Shown piece by piece: positions 33,707 to 45,550 of a stretch of 64,000 nt of DNA. Within the stretch, counting starts at the first letter, position 1, and every line of letters begins with the position of its first letter. Position numbers and translations under genes: made by a program. The DNA comes from CAZJHX01 sp964545715. Its GTDB lineage: Bacteria; Myxococcota_A; UBA9042; GCA-2863065. The notes below the pieces were generated by a model. That model was not told where the DNA came from. It was given only the letters and a program-made list of their open reading frames with translations, and made no database searches. The DNA is taken from the NCBI GenBank assembly GCA_964545715.1, contig CAZJHX010000043.1:1-64000 (forward strand), written 5' to 3'.

Positions 33707-36700
33707 AGGGTGTCGCCCACGTCCTCGTTCGCCGCGCCCGGCGTTCCATCGGAGTCGCTCCAGCTGTAGCGGCGCAGGTTGTTGTATGCCGGGTGGCGCA
33801 GCGCCAGGCTCTTCCCAGTCGGTATCGGAGCCGACAAACCGGCCGTGTCCACCAGCACAGATGCCGCCGACCGCAGCGACAAGTTCACGCCGGTGTTGGT
33901 CAGCGGCAAGCCCGTATAGGCGTAGTCGCACGTGACGCCGCCGTTCTCCGCGGCGTTGCCGTTGCGGCATAACACGGCCCGCCCCCCGGCCGGAATCGGT
34001 ACGGACTGCGTGACCGTGTGGAACGCGGCGTCGGTCTCCAGCGTCCAGCCGTTGAGGTCGATCGCGGTCGTGCCCGGGTTGTGCACCTCGAACCACTCGC
34101 CATCCGGGTCGCTGACCGCGCTCGGATTGGCCATCACCTCGGTGATGATCGCCGCGCCCGGGCGGCTGCGCACTACGACGACGTCCACCGGCCCCCCGGC
34201 CACGGTCACCGGTGGCACGATGTTCGTAAGCGTCGCGCCACCCAAGATGGTCAGCGTGTTGCCGGCGGCGGAGGTCACGTATACCCGATCAGACAGTGGG
34301 TCGACGGTCACCGCGGTCGGGCCATCTCCAATCGCGACGGCCGGCGGCGCGGCGGGAAGCAGCGTGTCCAGGGAGAAGACGCGCACAACGTTGCCGGCGG
34401 GATACGCCACCAGCAAGGTGCCGTTGGCCAGGTCCACATCCAGGCCCGCCGGCACGCCGAGCCCGGTCAGTGAGTCCCCCTGCAAGCCGGAGCCGTGCAG
34501 CGCTCCGACCACGCGGACGCCCTCGGCCTTGGGATCCGCCATGAAGACGCGCTCCTGGTCGGCGGCGTACACCGCTGCCGTGGGGTTGCCGCCCACAAAA
34601 TACGGCGTTGTCGGGGCCTGCGACATCGGCGCCGCCAGCTCCAAGACGGCCAGCGAGCCCAGCTCGGACGGGATGAACAGGCGGCCGGTCTCAGGCTCCA
34701 GCGTAGGCGTCCCAATCGGCGGCGCGATCGCTTGCCCCGACGCCATCTGCAGCGCCGTCTGCACGTTCCATGTGGTCGCCGAGCCGTCGGAGCCGACGAC
34801 CGCAAGCAGACCCAGGGACGGCGCAACCGCCACGACGCGGGACGGAGTCGCGGGGACCGGCGCGGGGGGCTGAGCGGACGGCTGCAGCACATCGATCGCC
34901 AGCACGCTGGCCGGCGCGTCGGGCACCGTGGCAAACACCACACCCGCCCCGTCGGCGCCGGCGAGATCGTGCACCGTTCCGGGCACGCTGGCCGAGCCGA
35001 CGACCGCAAACGTCTCCGCATTTAGAATCGTCAGCTCCGCGTCGTCCTGGCCCGCGACGACGATGCGCGCTACGCACGCGGGCAGCGCCACCTCGGAGTA
35101 AGCGCACTGGCCACCAGTGCACGCATCCGCTGTGCAGGGGGTCCCGTCATCACAGTCCGCGTCCACGGCGCAGCACCCGACCGCCGGCGCCCCACCCGTG
35201 CACTGGCCCACGTCACACGCCTCGCCGACCGAGCAGGGGTTGCCGTCATCACAGGGCGCCCCATCGGGCGCCAGGAAAGGTACACACGAGCCGGTCGCAG
35301 CCTCGCACTCGTTGAACAGGCAGCCGTTGGGCGCGTTGCACACCACCGCCAGCGCCCCGGTGCATACGCCCGCTTTGCACGCGTCTTCGGTCGTGCACAG
35401 CGACTTGTCGTCGCACGCAATGCCGTCGGCCGCTGGGAGGTCGATGCACGCTCCCGTGTCGGGCGAGCATGCAGTCACCAGGCACGGGTCCCCGGACGGC
35501 TCGCAAACCACGGCGCTTCCGCCCTGGCACTGGCCGCCCTGGCACGCGCTGCCCGTGTTGCAGGGATCGCCGTCCTCGCACTCGGTACCGTCATCAGCCG
35601 CCGTCGACACACACAGCCCGGTCGCGACATCGCAGATCTCCGGTGAGCACTCGCTGCCGGCGTCGCACGTCTTCGGCGTCCCGGTGGTGCATGCGCCGTC
35701 CGAGCAGGTGTCCCCCAGGGTGCACGGCGCGCCGTCCTCGCAGGCCGTTCCATCCGTCGCCTTCTGCGTGATGCAACCCAGCGCCTTGTCGCACAGCGCA
35801 ACGTGGCACGGCGGCGGCTGTGGACAGCTGACCTGCTGGCCCTCGCACACCCCGTCCGCGCAGGTGGTCAGCGTCGTGCACAGGCTGCCGTCATCGCACA
35901 CCGTGCCGTCGTCCTTTTTGGTGGTTCCGCAGCCCGCCTCCGTGTCGCACACCGCCGTCTCGCACGGGTTCTCCGGCACATTGCAAACCAGCGAATCGCC
36001 GCCCACGCACTGGCCGGCCGCGCACGTGCTGCCGATGAAGCACACGTTGTCCGCGCAGAGGCCGCCCTCGTTGGCGTCCTCTCCCACGCAGCCGATCCCC
36101 GGCTTGCACACGTTGAACTGGCAGTCGCTGCCCGCGGTCGGGCACGTCTTGGGGGCGCCGTCGCATGCGCCGCTCACACAGACGTCGCCGGTCGTGCAGA
36201 CGTCGGCGTCGTCGCAGGCCTGCCCATCCTCCAGCGCGGTCTCGACGCACCCACCCGCAGCGGAGTCACAGGCCGCTGTGGCGCAGACGCTGGCCGGGTC
36301 GTCGCACGTGACCGTCACGCCGCTGCAGGCGCCGTCCAGGCACGAGTCGGGCTCAGTGCAGGGGTCGCTGTCGTCACAGGGCAGGCCGACCGCCACCGGT
36401 TTGGGCTCACACACCCCGGTGACGGTGTTGCAGATCGGCTCCAGGCAGTCGGCCGCGATCGGGTCGCACGCCGTGACCGCACCGCCCACGCACGCGCCGC
36501 CCTGGCAGGCCTCGCCCGTGGTGCACGCGTTCAAGTCGTCACAGTCGCTGTCGTTGGCCAGCGGAGTCTGCGTGCAGTCGCCGCTGTCTGCGTCGCACGC
36601 GGCGGTCACGCACGCTGAAGAGGGTAGGCACTTGGGCAGCGCACCGGGCGCGCAGGCCCCGCCCAGGCAGATGTCGCCGATCGCGCACGGATCATCGTCT

Positions 36701-39700
36701 GCGCACGGCGTGCCGTTTGCGCTGACGATGACGCCGCACGTGCCGTCCTTGGGATCGCAGGTCGCCTCCACGCACAGCTGATCGGGCACCGGGCAGTCCT
36801 TGGGCGCGCCGGCGCATTGGCCCAGGCCGTCACATGCATCATCCACCGTGCAGTGCTTCTCGTCGTCGCAGGGCACGCCACTGTCCGCGGGCGCCTGCAC
36901 GCATTTGCCGGGGCCCGGGTCGCACACGGCCACCGTGCAGACGTCGTCGTCGTCGGGGCAGTTCAGTGCAACGCCCAGACAGACGCCCGCGGAGCAGACA
37001 TCTTTGACGGTGCAGGGGTTCTCGTCGTTGCAGACCTTTCCATCGTCCACCGGCTCGGGGAAGCAGACGCCAGTCGCCGGATCGCACACGTTGGGCGAGC
37101 AGAAGTCCTCAGTAGGTGAGCACGCGACCGCGATCTGCCCGACGCACTCGCCGTCGGTGCACTGGTCGGGGGTGGTGCATTTGGACCCGTCATCACAGGC
37201 GGCGCCGTCGGCCATCGCCTCATAGGTGCAGCCCAGGCCGGTGACGCAGGTGTCCGCCGTGCACGGGTTGCCGTCGGGCGGGCAGGTCGCCGTCTTCCCG
37301 CCCTGGCACTTGCCACCGCTGCAGGTGGTCTCGTCCGTGCAGACATCGCCGTCGCCGCACGCCACGCCGTCCTCGGCCGGCTTGAAAGAGCACCCCTCGC
37401 CCGCAACGCACTCCTCCAACGTGCAGGTGTCGCCGTCGTCGGGGCATGGCGTGGCCGCGCCGCCGGTGCAGGCGCCGCCGACGCAGAAGGTGTCCATGGT
37501 GCAGGGGTCGCCGTCGTCGCAGGCAGCCTCTTCCAGCGCGGGCGCCTCAACGCAATCGCCGGTCTTGGAGTCGCAGAACGCGACCGTGCACGGGTCGGCC
37601 GGGGCCGGACAGGAGACTGTCTGAGCGCCGGAGCACTGCCCGTCGGTGCACACGCCGGCGTCGGCGCATGGGTTGCCCACGTTGCACGGCGCGCCCTCCT
37701 CCAGCGGCGTCGCGTCACAGTCGCCGGTGTTGGGGTCGCACGTCAGGTCGACGCAGCCGCCGATGGCAAAGCCGCAATCGATCGGCGCCCCCGCCAGGCA
37801 CGCGCCTTTGTCGCAGATGTCGTCCGTGGAGCAGAGGTCGCCGTCGTCACACACCGTGCCGTCGACCGCCGGCCCGGTCGTGCACGATCCGGTCTCCGCG
37901 AGGCAGAAGCCGATCAGGCAGTCGGCGCCCGGCTGTGGACACGTGGGCAGCTTTCCGCCGCCGCACACGCCGTCGGTGCATGTGGTCTCGGATGTGCACA
38001 GGTCGTCGTCCTCACAGGGCGTCCCCGGCGGCAGATCGGACTCCACACACCCATCGGTGGGGTCGCACAGCGGCGACTTGCACGGCCCGCTGGCGACGCA
38101 CTCCACGCTCGCGCCCGTGCACTTGCCCTTCTTGCAGACGTCGCCGCTGGTACAGGCGTTGCTGTCGTCGCAGGCCTCATCGTCGGGCAGCTTTGCGGCC
38201 ACGCAGCCGAGCAGCTCGTCACACGCCTCCAGCGTGCAGGCGTCGCCGTCATCCGGGCACTGCGTTGCCTCACCACCGCCGCAGCTGCCGCCGGTGCAGA
38301 TCTCTCCGGTGGTGCAGGGATTGGAGTCATCGCATGCGGCACTTTCGGGGGCGGGGGTGCTGAAGCAGCCGTCCACTACAGAGCACACCTCCTGAGTGCA
38401 CGGATCGCCGTCGTCGTCGCACGTGATTGGGGCGCCGGTCGTGCACTCTTCCGTCTCGCAGACGCCGTCGCCGGTGCACGGGTTGCCGTCGTCACAGACC
38501 GCGCCGTCGGATTGGGGGACGCTGCTGCAGTCGCCGGTGATCGCGTTGCAGACCTCGATCGTGCAGCTGTTGCCGTCGTCGCAGTAGGCCCCGGTGCAGA
38601 CGCCCGCAACACAGAGGTCATCGTCCGTGCAGATGTCATCGTCGTCGCATTTCGTGCCCTCTTCGATGGGGGTGCTCTCGCAATCGCCGCCCACGCAGAC
38701 GGCCACGGTGCACGGCTCCTCGTCCTGCTCGCACTGGAGAGGCTGCCCCTTACAGGCGCCCTCGCCGCAGACATCATCGACGGTGCAGGCGTTGCCGTCA
38801 TCGCAGTCGGGCGTGCCGGCGACCGGGGTGCCGATGCACTCACCCGTGCCGGGCTCGCAGGCGGGATCTTCACACTCGCTCGGCTTCTGTGTGCACTTGG
38901 GCACGCCGCCGAGGCAGCCACCGGCCAGGCAGGAGTCGTTCAGCGTGCACGGGTCCTTGTCGTCGCACAGCTCGCCGTCGGCGATCGGGGTCTCGACGCA
39001 GTCGCCGGTGTCGGCGTCGCATGACACCGTGGCGCACGGGAGATCGTCCTGCGCGCATTTCGGCTCGCCTGCGCTGCACGCCCCGTTGGCGCAGGAGCCC
39101 ATGCTCGTGCACAGGTCGCCGTCGTCGCACTCGCCGCCTGCGTTGCCCGGGGCCTGTCCGCACTCGCCGGCCGCGCACAGGGCCGCGGTGCACACGTTGT
39201 CGTCTTCCGGGCACAGCTTTGCAGAGCCGGCGCAGGCGCCCGACAGGCACGTGTCGTTTTCGGTGCAGCCGTCGCCGTCGTCGCATGGGTCGAAGTCGTT
39301 GCCGGCAACCGCGTTGCAGGCGCCCGACTCCGGGTCGCACGTCGTGGTGGTGCACGGGTCGGAGTCGTCCGGGCAGGTCGCGGTGGTGGAGCCGCAGGTC
39401 CCGTCGGTGCAGCTGTCGGCCGTGGTGCACGGGTCCGTGTCGTTGCAGGTTGTGCCGTCTGCGACCGGGGTCGTCTCGCAGCTGCCCGTCTGAGGATTGC
39501 ACGCCGCCGTGGCGCACTGGTTGCTCGTCGAGCACGAGACCACGGTGTCGTCAGCGAGGCACTGCCCGGCCTTGCACAGGAAGGTGCCGTTGCAGAGATC
39601 GCCGTCGGTATCGAGGGACGCGCATTGCTCGTCTGCCGTGCATCCCGACGGTGGAGGCGGCGGGTCCCCCGGGCAGCCACACACCCACATTGCCAAAAAG

Positions 39701-39720
39701 CCGATACATACGCGTTTCAT
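33703..39720 (-). CDS. Giant Cys-rich lipoprotein with beta-propeller and lamin-tail domain
   Basis: 2005 residues from ATG 39720 (MKRVCIGFLAMWVCGC, lipobox-like VCGC). Residues ~25-1530 hold about 29 CDDGxxCT units alternating with CPDDGDxCTxxxCD-type units, several hundred Cys in total. Residues ~1535-1855 resemble YVTN-type beta-propeller blades (VYVTSAAGNTLTIL, VLAIDVLQP). The C-terminus ~1860-2005 is a lamin-tail domain (ITEVMANPSAVSDPDGEWFE, LNGWTLETD). Likely extracellular and lipid-anchored; adhesive or scaffold role is inference. Its stop is coupled to the sensor/kinase genes. Its own promoter lies just upstream. Confidence 0.85.
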   Translation of the reverse strand: MKRVCIGFLAMWVCGCPGDPPPPPSGCTADEQCASLDTDGDLCNGTFLCKAGQCLADDTVVSCSTSNQCATAACNPQTGSCETTPVADGTTCNDTDPCTTADSCTDGTCGSTTATCPDDSDPCTTTTCDPESGACNAVAGNDFDPCDDGDGCTENDTCLSGACAGSAKLCPEDDNVCTAALCAAGECGQAPGNAGGECDDGDLCTSMGSCANGACSAGEPKCAQDDLPCATVSCDADTGDCVETPIADGELCDDKDPCTLNDSCLAGGCLGGVPKCTQKPSECEDPACEPGTGECIGTPVAGTPDCDDGNACTVDDVCGEGACKGQPLQCEQDEEPCTVAVCVGGDCESTPIEEGTKCDDDDICTDDDLCVAGVCTGAYCDDGNSCTIEVCNAITGDCSSVPQSDGAVCDDGNPCTGDGVCETEECTTGAPITCDDDGDPCTQEVCSVVDGCFSTPAPESAACDDSNPCTTGEICTGGSCGGGEATQCPDDGDACTLEACDELLGCVAAKLPDDEACDDSNACTSGDVCKKGKCTGASVECVASGPCKSPLCDPTDGCVESDLPPGTPCEDDDLCTSETTCTDGVCGGGKLPTCPQPGADCLIGFCLAETGSCTTGPAVDGTVCDDGDLCSTDDICDKGACLAGAPIDCGFAIGGCVDLTCDPNTGDCDATPLEEGAPCNVGNPCADAGVCTDGQCSGAQTVSCPAPADPCTVAFCDSKTGDCVEAPALEEAACDDGDPCTMDTFCVGGACTGGAATPCPDDGDTCTLEECVAGEGCSFKPAEDGVACGDGDVCTDETTCSGGKCQGGKTATCPPDGNPCTADTCVTGLGCTYEAMADGAACDDGSKCTTPDQCTDGECVGQIAVACSPTEDFCSPNVCDPATGVCFPEPVDDGKVCNDENPCTVKDVCSAGVCLGVALNCPDDDDVCTVAVCDPGPGKCVQAPADSGVPCDDEKHCTVDDACDGLGQCAGAPKDCPVPDQLCVEATCDPKDGTCGVIVSANGTPCADDDPCAIGDICLGGACAPGALPKCLPSSACVTAACDADSGDCTQTPLANDSDCDDLNACTTGEACQGGACVGGAVTACDPIAADCLEPICNTVTGVCEPKPVAVGLPCDDSDPCTEPDSCLDGACSGVTVTCDDPASVCATAACDSAAGGCVETALEDGQACDDADVCTTGDVCVSGACDGAPKTCPTAGSDCQFNVCKPGIGCVGEDANEGGLCADNVCFIGSTCAAGQCVGGDSLVCNVPENPCETAVCDTEAGCGTTKKDDGTVCDDGSLCTTLTTCADGVCEGQQVSCPQPPPCHVALCDKALGCITQKATDGTACEDGAPCTLGDTCSDGACTTGTPKTCDAGSECSPEICDVATGLCVSTAADDGTECEDGDPCNTGSACQGGQCQGGSAVVCEPSGDPCLVTACSPDTGACIDLPAADGIACDDKSLCTTEDACKAGVCTGALAVVCNAPNGCLFNECEAATGSCVPFLAPDGAPCDDGNPCSVGEACDVGQCTGGAPAVGCCAVDADCDDGTPCTADACTGGQCAYSEVALPACVARIVVAGQDDAELTILNAETFAVVGSASVPGTVHDLAGADGAGVVFATVPDAPASVLAIDVLQPSAQPPAPVPATPSRVVAVAPSLGLLAVVGSDGSATTWNVQTALQMASGQAIAPPIGTPTLEPETGRLFIPSELGSLAVLELAAPMSQAPTTPYFVGGNPTAAVYAADQERVFMADPKAEGVRVVGALHGSGLQGDSLTGLGVPAGLDVDLANGTLLVAYPAGNVVRVFSLDTLLPAAPPAVAIGDGPTAVTVDPLSDRVYVTSAAGNTLTILGGATLTNIVPPVTVAGGPVDVVVVRSRPGAAIITEVMANPSAVSDPDGEWFEVHNPGTTAIDLNGWTLETDAAFHTVTQSVPIPAGGRAVLCRNGNAAENGGVTCDYAYTGLPLTNTGVNLSLRSAASVLVDTAGLSAPIPTGKSLALRHPAYNNLRRYSWSDSDGTPGAANEDVGDTL

Positions 39721-39730
39721 CTGGTCACCG

Positions 39731-39759
39731 AGTGTACGCGTGGCGTCGACGGCGGGCAA
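39731..39759 (-). promoter_or_regulatory. Promoter of the giant lipoprotein operon
   Basis: On the minus strand, TTGCCC (39759-39754) and TACACT (39736-39731) are 17 bp apart. The -10 ends 10 nt before ATG 39720, giving a very short 5' leader. The site lies between tdk and the lipoprotein gene, so the latter need not depend on tdk readthrough. Confidence 0.55.
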
Positions 39760-39785
39760 AACTACCTCAGCGACATGCGAGGGGT

Positions 39786-40427
39786 TTATCCCTCTGCGGC
39801 GACGTCACCCGTCGCGTCCCCGTTGGCGGGTTTCGTAGGTTCGTCGACCTGCAGCAGCAGCTGACGGGAGAGCTCCGGCTCAAAGCACCGGCGGCAGCGC
39901 GCCTCGTAGCTGGTGGCGGCGCCCACGACGACGCGCTCATCGCTGGACACCAGGCGCTGGCTGCGGTTTGCGGGCGCGCCGCAGACCACGCAGACTGCCA
40001 GCGTCTTGGTCACGTATTCGGCGACCGCCATCAGCGCGGGTACCGGCTCGAAGGGACGGCCCAGGTAGTCCTGATCCAGCCCGGCCACGAGCACGCGCTT
40101 GCCCAGGTTCGCCAGCTTCTCGCACACATCCACAATGTTGCTGGAGAAGAACTGCGCTTCGTCGATGCCGACGACCTCGACCCGGTCGTCCAGCAGACGC
40201 AGCACGTCTTCGGGCTCGTCGATGCAGATCGCGTCGATCGTCAACGACGAGTGCGAGGCGATGGCGTTGGTGGCGTACCGATCGTCGATACGCGGCTTGA
40301 AAATCTGTACGCGACGGCGCGCGATCTGAGCGCGGCGCAGACGGCGGATAAGCTCTTCGCTTTTTCCGCTGAACATGCTGCCGCAAATCAGCTCGATGTG
40401 GCCCGATCCAAGCGCTGAAGTATGCAC
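39786..40427 (-). CDS. tdk: Thymidine kinase (type II)
   Basis: 213 residues from GTG 40427. It phosphorylates thymidine in the salvage pathway. Motifs: P-loop GSMFSGKSEELIRRL, catalytic Glu in IDEAQFF, lasso region YLGRPFEPVPALMAVAE, and two zinc-binding pairs CVVC and CRRC. The C-terminal ~20 residues are a low-complexity tail (KPANGDATGDVAAEG). TAGGGT ends 8 nt before the GTG on the minus strand with TTGCGG 18 bp further upstream, another short-leader promoter. It is divergent from leuS. Confidence 0.94.
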   Translation of the reverse strand: MHTSALGSGHIELICGSMFSGKSEELIRRLRRAQIARRRVQIFKPRIDDRYATNAIASHSSLTIDAICIDEPEDVLRLLDDRVEVVGIDEAQFFSSNIVDVCEKLANLGKRVLVAGLDQDYLGRPFEPVPALMAVAEYVTKTLAVCVVCGAPANRSQRLVSSDERVVVGAATSYEARCRRCFEPELSRQLLLQVDEPTKPANGDATGDVAAEG

Positions 40428-40491
40428 GGGCGCACCCTACCGCGCGGCCCGCGTTGACCGCAAGGGTGCTGTGATGTAACGAGGGTGGGCT

Positions 40492-42908
<2,417 letters not shown>

Positions 42909-42909
<1 letters not shown>

Positions 42910-43370
42910 TGGTGCGCGGGCTCGCCATGGTGGTCGCGTTGACCGTGTGCATGGGCGGCTGCATCAAGGAGTACACCGTGCGCTCGGTCGACCTGGCGGA
43001 GGCGCGCAAGCGTCCCGGCTACCGCACCGGCCTGCGGGTGGTGCAGGGCGACGGGGCCGAGTTCTTCGACATGCGGTACTTTCGGGGCGTCATCGACACG
43101 GATGGCGAGTACGCGCGTGTTCGCGTCAAGGACTCCCGGCCGGCGCTGTTATACAGCGGCATCGCGCTGCTGGTGGCCGGCGGTGGGTTTGCGGCGATCG
43201 GCGCCACCCGCGACAGGCGGGACGACGCGATCTTTCTGGCGTTTGGCGCGGTGACTGGGATCGGCGGTATCGTGCTGATGTCGCTGGGCCTGCTCAAGAC
43301 GCGTCCAGAGGTCCAAGCAGACGAGCGGGACTACAAGCTTATCGGCAAGGACTGGGAGCCGAGCTGGTAG
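42909..43370 (+). CDS. Small lipoprotein with two membrane segments
   Basis: 153 residues. ATG 42909 shares one base with the leuS stop (TGATG). N-terminal lipoprotein signal with VCMGGC. A polar region to ~75 is followed by two hydrophobic segments, ALLYSGIALLVAGGGFAAIG and DAIFLAFGAVTGIGGIVLMS, separated by charged RDRRDD. The tail ends DWEPSW. Function unknown. Its 3' end overlaps the convergent phosphatase gene by 32 bp. Confidence 0.75.
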
Positions 43371-45141
43371 CGCGTCCGGCGGCCAACCCAACGAGCAGCA
43401 GCAGGGTCAGGGCCCACGGTGTTCCGTTGGAGCGCGGCGCGGTCTGACAGCCGGAGTCGGCGCGGTCGCCGGACTTCTCATCCTTGTCGTCCGCGGGCGT
43501 CTCCTCGGTCTGGCCCGGACCTACCGGGACGGGATTTGGGCCGCCCGTCGGGGTGCCGGTCTCCGCGGTCGTGTCGTCGCCCGCGCCGGTCGGATCCGGC
43601 TGATCGGCGGTCGTGTCCCCGCCGGTGCCGCCCGTGCCGGTGTCGGCCGGCTCATCCGGGGTCTCGCACAGCCACTCACACGCCGCCGCATCGCAGGACC
43701 ACATGCCGCCCGGGCAGTCCGTCAGGGCCGGCTTGGCCGCGCAGTCCGCATCCGTCGAGCACTCACCCACCTGCGCGCAGTCCCACACGCAGGTGTTGGC
43801 CGGGCAGGTCCACTCCCCGTCGCAGCTGTTCTCCGGTTGGGGCATGGTGCAGTCGGTCGGGCTGCCGCACAGGGGCTCCGGGTTGCACAGCCACTGGCAC
43901 TCGAAGCTGTCGGTGCAGTCCCACTTGCCCTCGCAGATGCCCTTCTGCTCGCCCTCGCAGTCGGCGGCGTCCACGCACGAGGGGGGCTGGCCTATCTCGA
44001 AGCTGGTGATGACCTTGCCGTTGAGGTCCTTGGCGATGACGGAGACCCAGTCGCCCGAGACCTCGACGACCAGGTAGTTGTGAATAGACTCGGACGTGAG
44101 CACCTCGTGCGGGATCCAGATGGCTTGAGAGGGGTCCGTCTCGTACAACCCCGCGCCGCCGCCGCCGGTCACGATGTAGGGCAGGCCGTTGGCGCTCAGC
44201 CCGTGCTCAAAGTAGTGATCGTGGCCGCTGAAGACCACCTTGACCTTGTTGGCCAGAAAGTCGTCCAGAAGGGCGCGCATCTGGCCCGACCCGGTGCGTC
44301 CGGGCTTGGACGAGTAGGGTCCGATGTGGGTGGACGTAAAGACGTGCGTGATGGTCGGGTCGGCTTTGGCCATGGCCAGCGTCTCCTTGATCCAGTCGAT
44401 TTGGGCCGCGTTGAAGCAGTCCTCGGCAAGCTGCACGGTGAACAGGCAGATGAGCAGGTTGTCGATCTCCACGTGCCCGTCCAGCGTCATGAAAAGCGCG
44501 TTGCCGATCCGCTGGTAGTAGTAGGTCGACTTCCCGTTTTTGGGCAGCTTGAAGTACTTCAAGAAGAGGTCGACGTTGCCACCGTCCTCCTCGTGGTTGC
44601 CGACCGCCGGCATGATCGGGTGGGTCGCCAGCAGCGCCTGCTCGATCTCAAAGAACGTGGCCCAGTCGCCCTCGACCTCGCCGTTGGAGACCATGTCGCC
44701 GGTGTTGACCACAAAGTCGATGTCCTCCTCGCCCAGGATGGAGGCGACCACCTCTTTGTGCTTTTCGTGCTGACTGCGATTGTCGCCGTAGACTACGAAC
44801 TTGAACGGCTGCCCCGGCGCCACCGACGCGCGAAAGGAGCCGCCCCCCAGCGGATCGTCAGGCGCCGCAAACACCTCATAGGTGTACTTTTTGCCGGCCT
44901 CCAACCCATCGACTGTGACGTCGTGCCAGTCCGCGTTGAACGAGTCGTTGACCACGATCACGTCCCCTCCGTCGACGGGGGTGACCTCGATGTACCCGTC
45001 GGCTTTGGTGGCGGTCTGCCAGCTGATCACGATGCTGGTGGTGGTGGCGCTCGTCAGAATGGGACCTTTCACAAGCTCCGTCGCCGAGAGGTCAGCGACG
45101 ACGAAGACCGTGCAGAGTGCAGCGATTTTGAGCGTCTTCAT
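43339..45141 (-). CDS. Purple-acid-phosphatase-like surface protein with MYXO-CTERM-like tail
   Basis: 600 residues with a Sec signal (MKTLKIAALCTVFVVADLSA). Residues ~25-110 are a fibronectin-III-like domain. Residues ~115-370 are a metallophosphoesterase: VVYGDNRS, NTGDMVSNG, VGNHEEDGG, TSTHIGPYS and SGHDHYFEHG supply the expected Asp, Asn and His ligands. A Cys-rich stretch (~390-500) and Thr/Gly/Asp linker follow. The C-terminus has GC in DSGCQTAP, one hydrophobic helix and an Arg, as in MYXO-CTERM sorting signals. Family activity is phosphomonoester hydrolysis; the substrate is unknown. Confidence 0.86.
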   Translation of the reverse strand: MKTLKIAALCTVFVVADLSATELVKGPILTSATTTSIVISWQTATKADGYIEVTPVDGGDVIVVNDSFNADWHDVTVDGLEAGKKYTYEVFAAPDDPLGGGSFRASVAPGQPFKFVVYGDNRSQHEKHKEVVASILGEEDIDFVVNTGDMVSNGEVEGDWATFFEIEQALLATHPIMPAVGNHEEDGGNVDLFLKYFKLPKNGKSTYYYQRIGNALFMTLDGHVEIDNLLICLFTVQLAEDCFNAAQIDWIKETLAMAKADPTITHVFTSTHIGPYSSKPGRTGSGQMRALLDDFLANKVKVVFSGHDHYFEHGLSANGLPYIVTGGGGAGLYETDPSQAIWIPHEVLTSESIHNYLVVEVSGDWVSVIAKDLNGKVITSFEIGQPPSCVDAADCEGEQKGICEGKWDCTDSFECQWLCNPEPLCGSPTDCTMPQPENSCDGEWTCPANTCVWDCAQVGECSTDADCAAKPALTDCPGGMWSCDAAACEWLCETPDEPADTGTGGTGGDTTADQPDPTGAGDDTTAETGTPTGGPNPVPVGPGQTEETPADDKDEKSGDRADSGCQTAPRSNGTPWALTLLLLVGLAAGRATSSAPSPCR

Positions 45142-45149
45142 GCGGTTGG

Positions 45150-45177
45150 GCTATCACGTTGCCATCAGCCGCGGCAA
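45150..45177 (-). promoter_or_regulatory. Candidate promoter of phosphatase gene
   Basis: On the minus strand TTGCCG (45177-45172) and GATAGC (45155-45150) are 16 bp apart; the -10 ends 8 nt before ATG 45141. It interleaves with the opposing promoter for the small lipoprotein. Confidence 0.45.
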
Positions 45178-45187
45178 CGAATAATGT
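45159..45187 (+). promoter_or_regulatory. Candidate promoter of small Cys-rich lipoprotein gene
   Basis: TTGCCA (45159-45164) and TAATGT (45182-45187) are spaced 17 bp. The -10 ends 6 nt before ATG 45194, so the message would be leaderless. Confidence 0.5.
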
Positions 45188-45193
45188 CCCCGC

Positions 45194-45550
45194 ATGCGGG
45201 TCTTGCTTCAGGGGCTGATCGTGGTCTGGTTGCTGGGCGGGTGCTCATCCGAGCGTCCGACCAAGACGGGCTTCCCCGTCGAGGCCGAGGGCCACTGCCA
45301 CACCCTGCTGCAGCTGCAGTGTCAGTGCTGCGAGGCCGGTGAGATGAACTGCCGCGCTCACGTCGACGCCCTGGTCGCCAGCGGCACGGCCAACATCAAC
45401 ATGGAAGAGGCGGCCTGCAAGACTGACGCGAAGTCTGCCGCCGCCGACATAGACAGCTACTGCGGCCGCTTCAAGACCGCAGAAGATCTGCAATTTGTGT
45501 GTCAGCAGTATTACGTCAAGCACCCGGATGAGGACGTCTCCGAGCCTTGA
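45194..45550 (+). CDS. Small Cys-rich lipoprotein
   Basis: 118 residues, signal MRVLLQGLIVVWLLGGC with a good lipobox. The mature part has eight further Cys, including CQCCEAGEMNC, probably forming four disulphides, and is otherwise helical (ALVASGTANINMEEAAC). I do not recognise the family. It is monocistronic, bounded by its own leaderless promoter and a strong hairpin right after the stop. Confidence 0.75.
   Translation: MRVLLQGLIVVWLLGGCSSERPTKTGFPVEAEGHCHTLLQLQCQCCEAGEMNCRAHVDALVASGTANINMEEAACKTDAKSAAADIDSYCGRFKTAEDLQFVCQQYYVKHPDEDVSEP

Noticed and set aside
35117..36781. A 554-codon plus-strand frame opposite the giant lipoprotein
   Set aside because: It mirrors the periodic Cys/Asp codons of the lipoprotein as Ser/His-rich repeats; it is a by-product of repeat codon usage.
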